From: Flavobacterium daemonense | GTDB taxonomy: Bacteria; Bacteroidota; Bacteroidia; Flavobacteriales; Flavobacteriaceae | DNA length: 64,000 nucleotides | NCBI RefSeq assembly: GCF_007341385.1 | Contig: NZ_VJYD01000008.1 | Span: forward strand, 166,203 to 230,202 | Reading direction: 5' to 3' | In this document: one piece after another, positions 59,845 to 64,000 of the stretch | Layout: each line of letters opens with the position of its first letter | Numbering within the stretch: position 1 is the stretch's first letter | The notes under the pieces: generated by a model | Database searches by the model: none | What the model was told of the DNA's origin: nothing | The model's input: only the letters and a program-made list of their open reading frames with translations | Program-made: the position numbers and the translations under genes

Positions 59845-60363
59845 TTAAATCAATCGTTTCTCAAAAGCCTTTCTCGCTGAGCCTCGAAAATAAACTTCGC
59901 CACAATAAGTATATTTTAATCGGTCAAGAATCTTAAGCATCGGAATATTATCAAAGTTGGTGTCTACCTTAATACTGTACACGTTATTTTGGACACTTAG
60001 GCCTTCAATGCTTTCAAATAATTTAGTCGCAATTCCTTTTCCTTTTGCTGTTTTTGAAACCGCTACGCGATGAACAACAGTGTAATCGCCATTGCTGAGC
60101 CATTTGCCTACAATATTTTCGTAAGCAGGTTCTATGTCAAAAATAATAGCAGCATACGCTAAAACCGATTCTTTTTCTGTATATACATAAGCATAACCGT
60201 TTTCAATATCATTTTTAATCGAAACTTCGTTAGGATATCCATCTTGCCATTGTGTGCTCCCGTCTAATCGTCTTTGTTCAATTGCATCTTGAAGGATTTC
60301 CCATATAACAGGAATTTCAGAAATAGTAGCTTTCCTTAAATGTAGTTGTTCTGTTGAACTCAT
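59845..60363 (-). CDS. GNAT family N-acetyltransferase
   Basis: 172 residues. The acetyl-CoA motif A reads VHRVAVSKTAKGKGIATKLFESIE (about 114-137), with the Q/RxxGxG/A loop as KGKGIA. The substrate is not clear. It lies on the same strand 24 bases after the YeeE/YedE half gene, and may be cotranscribed with the sulfur module, but its role there is unclear. Confidence 0.92.
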   Translation of the reverse strand: MSSTEQLHLRKATISEIPVIWEILQDAIEQRRLDGSTQWQDGYPNEVSIKNDIENGYAYVYTEKESVLAYAAIIFDIEPAYENIVGKWLSNGDYTVVHRVAVSKTAKGKGIATKLFESIEGLSVQNNVYSIKVDTNFDNIPMLKILDRLKYTYCGEVYFRGSARKAFEKRLI

Positions 60364-60387
60364 TTTTGTAATCTAAATAAAAAGTAA

Positions 60388-60867
60388 TTAATGAGGCAAT
60401 TTATCTTTAATCAAACCATAAAACCAAGTTCCTGTAATTGCACTTACTAAAGTCACAACAATTACGGTTGCGCCAGTACCAATTTGTGCAAAAAGCGGAC
60501 CTGGACATGCGCCAGTAATTGCCCATCCAAAACCAAACATCAAACCGCCATAGATTTGACCTTTGCTGAAAGTTTTTGGCTGAATCTCGATTTTTTCACC
60601 TTGCAGGGTTTTAATATTGAATTTTTTAATCAGAAATACAGAGATAACACCAACAGCAACTGCGCTTCCAATTACGCCGTACATAAAAAACGATTGCAAG
60701 TTGAACATTTCCTGAATACGGAACCAGCTGATGATTTCGGCTTTGACAAACACAATTCCGAAAAAGATTCCAACAATTAAATATTTAAGATTACCTAATG
60801 CAGTTTCTTTTTTCTCGCTTGCGTTGATTCCTTCGCCGTCTGTGATTTTATTTTCTAAATTATTCAT
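60388..60867 (-). CDS. YeeE/YedE sulfur transport protein, half 2
   Basis: 159 residues with about four membrane segments. GLMFGFGWAITGACPGPLFAQIGTG carries the GxCPG core with Cys in the membrane, as in DUF6691/YeeE proteins that move thiosulfate or sulfur. The larger partner lies 10 bases upstream, and together they correspond to the full-length transporter of E. coli. Confidence 0.92.
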   Translation of the reverse strand: MNNLENKITDGEGINASEKKETALGNLKYLIVGIFFGIVFVKAEIISWFRIQEMFNLQSFFMYGVIGSAVAVGVISVFLIKKFNIKTLQGEKIEIQPKTFSKGQIYGGLMFGFGWAITGACPGPLFAQIGTGATVIVVTLVSAITGTWFYGLIKDKLPH

Positions 60868-60877
60868 TTTTGAAATT

Positions 60878-61447
60878 TTAAAGTGAAAGAATATAAGGTA
60901 AAATCAAAAGTGCCATCACAAAACCGCCAATCATAAAACAGATTGTTGCTACTAACGATGGCCATTGCAAGTTTGATAATCCCATAATCGCGTGTCCGCT
61001 GGTGCATCCGCCGGCATAACGTGTTCCGAAACCAACTAAAAATCCTCCGACAACAATCATAATAAATCCGCGAAGCGTCAATAAACTTTCCCACGAAAAT
61101 AACTGAGACGGAACTAAACCAGTATGATCTGTTATTCCGTAAGTAGCTAGTTTTTCTGATAATTCAGGAGCAATTTCCACCGGATTTGGATTTGAAAGAA
61201 AATGAGCTGCAATGAATCCGCCTAAAAATATTCCGAGAACAAAAAATAAATTCCAGCTTTCTTTTTTCCAGTCGTATTTAAAAAACGGAATATTTGCAGG
61301 AATGCACATCGCACAAATATGACGAAGCGAAGAACTAATCCCAAAAGATTTATTCCCAATAATTAATAAAATTGGAACTGTTAATCCAATCAACGGACCG
61401 GCAACGTACCAAGGCCAAGGTTCTTTTATAATTTCTAATATACTCAT
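60878..61447 (-). CDS. YeeE/YedE sulfur transport protein, half 1
   Basis: 189 residues with about five membrane segments. GFGTRYAGGCTSGHAIMGLSNLQWPSLVATICFMIGG carries the GGCTSGH membrane Cys motif of the family. Same strand as the MBL/rhodanese gene, 145 bases downstream of it, behind a large perfect palindrome. The pair is thought to import thiosulfate or persulfide sulfur. Confidence 0.93.
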   Translation of the reverse strand: MSILEIIKEPWPWYVAGPLIGLTVPILLIIGNKSFGISSSLRHICAMCIPANIPFFKYDWKKESWNLFFVLGIFLGGFIAAHFLSNPNPVEIAPELSEKLATYGITDHTGLVPSQLFSWESLLTLRGFIMIVVGGFLVGFGTRYAGGCTSGHAIMGLSNLQWPSLVATICFMIGGFVMALLILPYILSL

Positions 61448-61474
61448 AATTAAAATTAAGTGTTTTGGTTTTTA

Positions 61475-61581
61475 ACCATTAAGATATTAAGTTAATTAAG
61501 TTGGAACGCTTAATTTTTCTTCACCTTCTTTGAAAAGTTTCATTAAGCTCAAAAACTTAATTAACTTAATATCTTAATGGT
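61475..61581. repeat. Perfect 28-bp inverted repeat
   Basis: ACCATTAAGATATTAAGTTA starts the left arm (61475-61502); the right arm (61554-61581) is its exact inverse. A 51-base loop without a gene lies between. It is in the leader between the MBL/rhodanese gene and YeeE, so it may tune expression. Confidence 0.9.
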
Positions 61582-61592
61582 AAAAATTATAT

Positions 61593-63011
61593 TTATGCTT
61601 TCAAGACTTTGCTTTGGCACACAAAATCAGATTTTGGAATTTCTGTTTTTGAGATCGCTCCGAAACCGCCTTCAATCTCAGAGAAATTTCTGAAACCGCG
61701 AGCCTGCAAAATCGAAGCCGCAATCATACTTCTGTAACCACCAGCGCAATGCAAATAAAAATGTTCATTTGGGTTGATGTCTTTAACCCAATCATTAATA
61801 TATGCTAAAGGTTTGCTATAGGCATCTTCAATATGTTCTGCTTCGTATTCGGTCTCTTTACGGATGTCGATAATTTTATCGGTATCAATTTTGACTTCGT
61901 TTGCAAATTGTTCCGCAGTAATTCTGTTCACGGTATCAATTTCGAAACCTGCTTTTTGCCAAGCTTCAAAACCGCCTTCAAGATGCCCGATAATCGTGTC
62001 AAAACCAACTCGGCTTAAACGAGTTACTGTTTCTTCTTCCATTCCGCTAGCAGTAACCAATACAATTGGCTGTTTTACATCGGCAATCAAAGTTCCAACC
62101 CATGGCGCAAAATCACCGTTGATACCTATATTGATAGATTGCGGAATAAATCCTTTGCTGAAATCTGCTGCACTTCTTGTATCCAGAATTAAAGCACCGG
62201 TTTCTTCGGCAACAGCTTCAAATTCTTCCGCTTTAATTTCTTTCATTCCGTTGTGCAAAACAGTTTCAAAGCTTTCATAACCTTGTTTGTTCATGGCAAC
62301 ATTCATACTGAAATAAGCTGGAGGAGGTAATAAACCGTCTGTAACTTCTTTTATGAATTCTTCTTCGGTCATATCGGCGCGCAAAGCGTAGTTTGTTGCT
62401 TTTTGATTTCCAATAGTCGAAACGGTTTCTTTGCTCATGTTTTTTCCGCAGGCGCTTCCCGCACCATGCGCAGGATAAACAATTACCTCATCGGCCAAAG
62501 TCATGATTTTATCTCTTAAAGAATGAAATAAAATTCCAGCCAATTGATCCTGTGTCATTCCGGCCGCTTTTTGCGCTAAATCTGGACGACCAACGTCTCC
62601 AATAAATAAAGTGTCGCCAGAAAAAATCGCATGATCTTTTCCGTTTTCATCAATCAATAAAAAAGTAGTGCTTTCCATAGTATGACCAGGCGTATGCAAT
62701 ACTTTAAAAGTAACTTTTCCTACTTTAAATTCTTGACCGTCTTTTGCAGAAATGCATTCGAATTCACAGGCAGCATTTGGTCCATAAACGATTGGCGCGC
62801 CCGTTTCTTTGCTTAAATCGACGTGACCAGAAACAAAATCGGCGTGAAAATGCGTTTCAAAAATGTATTTCAATGTAACGCTGTCACGTTCCAAACGGTC
62901 TAAATAAGGTTGAATTTCTCTTAATGGATCAATTATAACAGCTTCACCGTCAGAAGTAATATAATATGCACCTTGTGCTAGACAGCCGGTGTAAATTTGT
63001 TCTATTTTCAT
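61593..63011 (-). CDS. Metallo-beta-lactamase-fold persulfide dioxygenase-like protein with two rhodanese domains
   Basis: 472 residues from the ATG at 63011 (MKIEQIYTGCLAQGAYYI); a TTG upstream adds ten residues. The MBL fold has THFHADFVSGH (H54, H56, D58), H110 in HTPGH and D133, as in ETHE1-like persulfide dioxygenases. Two rhodanese domains follow: the first (about 260-355) has no Cys in its active loop (VTASGMEE), the second (about 365-460) has the loop CAGGYRS with Cys 422. It probably oxidises glutathione or low-molecular-weight persulfide and moves sulfur to the YeeE system. Confidence 0.93.
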   Translation of the reverse strand: MKIEQIYTGCLAQGAYYITSDGEAVIIDPLREIQPYLDRLERDSVTLKYIFETHFHADFVSGHVDLSKETGAPIVYGPNAACEFECISAKDGQEFKVGKVTFKVLHTPGHTMESTTFLLIDENGKDHAIFSGDTLFIGDVGRPDLAQKAAGMTQDQLAGILFHSLRDKIMTLADEVIVYPAHGAGSACGKNMSKETVSTIGNQKATNYALRADMTEEEFIKEVTDGLLPPPAYFSMNVAMNKQGYESFETVLHNGMKEIKAEEFEAVAEETGALILDTRSAADFSKGFIPQSINIGINGDFAPWVGTLIADVKQPIVLVTASGMEEETVTRLSRVGFDTIIGHLEGGFEAWQKAGFEIDTVNRITAEQFANEVKIDTDKIIDIRKETEYEAEHIEDAYSKPLAYINDWVKDINPNEHFYLHCAGGYRSMIAASILQARGFRNFSEIEGGFGAISKTEIPKSDFVCQSKVLKA

Positions 63012-63038
63012 GATATGAAATCTAAAATATATGGGATA

Positions 63039-63046
63039 CAAATGTA
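63039..63046 (-). promoter_or_regulatory. -7 box of the MBL/rhodanese operon
   Basis: TACATTTG on the minus strand, 28 bases before the start, fits TAnnTTTG. Confidence 0.55.
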
Positions 63047-63236
63047 ACGCTGTTTTCTCGGAAAATAGGTGACTAATGTTACAGAAATTTGATTTTTTCT
63101 CTAAATCAGGAGGAATTTCACCATATAAGCGATATATTTAAATATAAAGCATTCGTAACCTTTCAATATGCTAAAATGAACTTGAATAACTTATATGTGA
63201 GAAAAAAAATCTGCGTAATTTTACAACTTTACGAAA

Positions 63237-63836
63237 ATGATAGATATGAACACGAAAGATTTATTAGATCAAATTGCTTTTATAAAAGAAATTGATAAAG
63301 TAAAATACATTCAGCGAAAAACGAAGCTTTTCAACAGCGACCGTTGCGAAAATGATGCAGAACACAGTTGGCATCTCGCTTTAATGGCGATTGTTTTAGC
63401 TGAACATTCAAATGAACTAATTGATGTTCTGAAAGTCGTAAAAATGGTTTTGATTCATGATATCGTAGAAATTGATGCGGGAGATGTTTTTTTATACGAC
63501 ACAACAAAAAATCATGATAATACAGATGAAGAGCGATTAGCGGCAAACAGGATTTTTGGTTTGCTTCCAAAAAAACAAACGGAAGATTTTATTGCGATTT
63601 GGGAAGAATTTGAAGCGGGAGAAACCGCTGAAGCCAAGTTTGCAAGATCTATGGATAGACTTGAACCTTTATTGCAAAATACGTCTAATAACGGCGGAAC
63701 TTGGAAAGAATTTGGAGTGAAATATGATAAAGTCTACCAAAAGAAAAGTGTTATTAAAGAAGGTTCAAAATCGATATGGAATTATGCTGAAGGTCTGATT
63801 AATGAAAGTGTTGAAAAGGGGATTCTAAAAAAATAA
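63237..63836 (+). CDS. HD-domain phosphohydrolase, YfbR-like
   Basis: 199 residues; a second ATG nine bases downstream (63246) is also possible. HD motifs: RCENDAEHSWHLALMA (H43 and H46 region), VLIHDIVEIDAGD (H74, D75, with E78 and D80). It fits the YfbR-type 5'-nucleotidase/HD-3 family that dephosphorylates deoxynucleoside monophosphates. Cytoplasmic, single gene. A TGTCATTCCGAGG palindrome follows. Confidence 0.9.
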   Translation: MIDMNTKDLLDQIAFIKEIDKVKYIQRKTKLFNSDRCENDAEHSWHLALMAIVLAEHSNELIDVLKVVKMVLIHDIVEIDAGDVFLYDTTKNHDNTDEERLAANRIFGLLPKKQTEDFIAIWEEFEAGETAEAKFARSMDRLEPLLQNTSNNGGTWKEFGVKYDKVYQKKSVIKEGSKSIWNYAEGLINESVEKGILKK

Positions 63837-63854
63837 TCAAACGTAACCACAATC

Positions 63855-63948
63855 TTGTCATTCCGAGGAACGAGGAATCTCCGCAAGTAGCTCCGCATGC
63901 TAAATTGCCAATCTTTGTAGAGCTTCTTGCGGAGATTCCTCGTTCCTC
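63855..63948. repeat. TGTCATTCCGAGG-type palindromic element, copy 3 (one arm cut)
   Basis: The left arm TTGTCATTCCGAGGAACGAG continues to 63887; the right arm (63926-63948) matches its inverse for 23 bases, but the final CGGAATGACAA is missing and replaced by unrelated sequence. The loop has CCAATCTTTGTAGAG, as in the related copies. Confidence 0.88.
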
Positions 63949-64000
63949 CTTTAGATTTGTTTTTTGAAATTTTGAGTAGATTTATGATTGAGAAAGGAAG
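63949..64000. other. Window end without recognised gene
   Basis: AT-rich sequence after the truncated palindrome; a gene may begin beyond the window. Confidence 0.4.

Noticed and set aside
1..64000. tRNA or rRNA genes
   Set aside because: I looked for tRNA-like T-loop motifs and rRNA blocks in the intergenic spaces and found none that fold convincingly; a dedicated scan could confirm.

Overview
The window is chromosomal DNA from a member of the Bacteroidota, almost certainly a Flavobacterium-type flavobacterium. The evidence is AT-rich coding DNA, promoter -7 boxes of the TAnnTTTG type, two proteins ending in a type IX secretion type B sorting domain, 2TM-domain proteins around a LytS/LytTR pair, a CarboxypepD_reg-type TonB receptor and a Trp-codon leader peptide before trpE. 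I see no rRNA, tRNA, CRISPR array, phage or complete insertion sequence. The species call is inference.

Layout. 1-1.4 kb: 3' part of typA. 1.5-8.5 kb: two large T9SS-exported surface proteins. 8.5-10.3 kb: ABC exporter. 10.6-20.2 kb: accessory single genes, including a possible atypical kinase, a beta-propeller lipoprotein, a phosphoesterase/kinase-like/beta-barrel fusion, an HD-Pycsar-effector fusion and a GAF protein. 20.4-21.9 kb: SDR plus TetR regulator with matching operators. 22-30 kb: short genes (nucleoid protein, four-helix-bundle protein, HPP, ClC, VOC, acetyltransferase, HEAT-like lipoprotein, YciI, DinB). 30.3-37.8 kb: TonB receptor, DUF2141, TPR-like protein, LytS kinase with fused 2TM domain, five small 2TM proteins and a LytTR regulator. 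37.8-41.6 kb: ctaA, a CCA-adding-type enzyme and yaaA. 41.9-46.5 kb: TetR-TolC-HlyD-MFS tripartite efflux operon. 46.8-56.1 kb: the whole tryptophan operon, trpL-trpE-trpG-trpD-trpC-trpF-trpB-trpA, interrupted by four unrelated small genes and many palindromes. 56.2-59.5 kb: beta-helix protein and a MarR-nitroreductase-YceI operon. 59.5-63 kb: sulfur module (MBL/rhodanese plus two YeeE/YedE halves) and a GNAT. 63.2-64 kb: HD phosphohydrolase.

What stands out is the dense population of long intergenic palindromes. At least three repeat families recur here, and palindromes often sit inside the loops of other palindromes. Both four-helix-bundle (23S rRNA IVP family) genes likewise sit between the two arms of such a palindrome, an arrangement resembling rRNA intervening sequences but in protein-coding regions. 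Other leads are a trp leader/attenuator, an HD-PycTM fusion without a cyclase, a kinase-like domain inside the metallophosphoesterase fusion, a UUCG-tetraloop structured element at 59.7 kb, and paired operators before three regulators.
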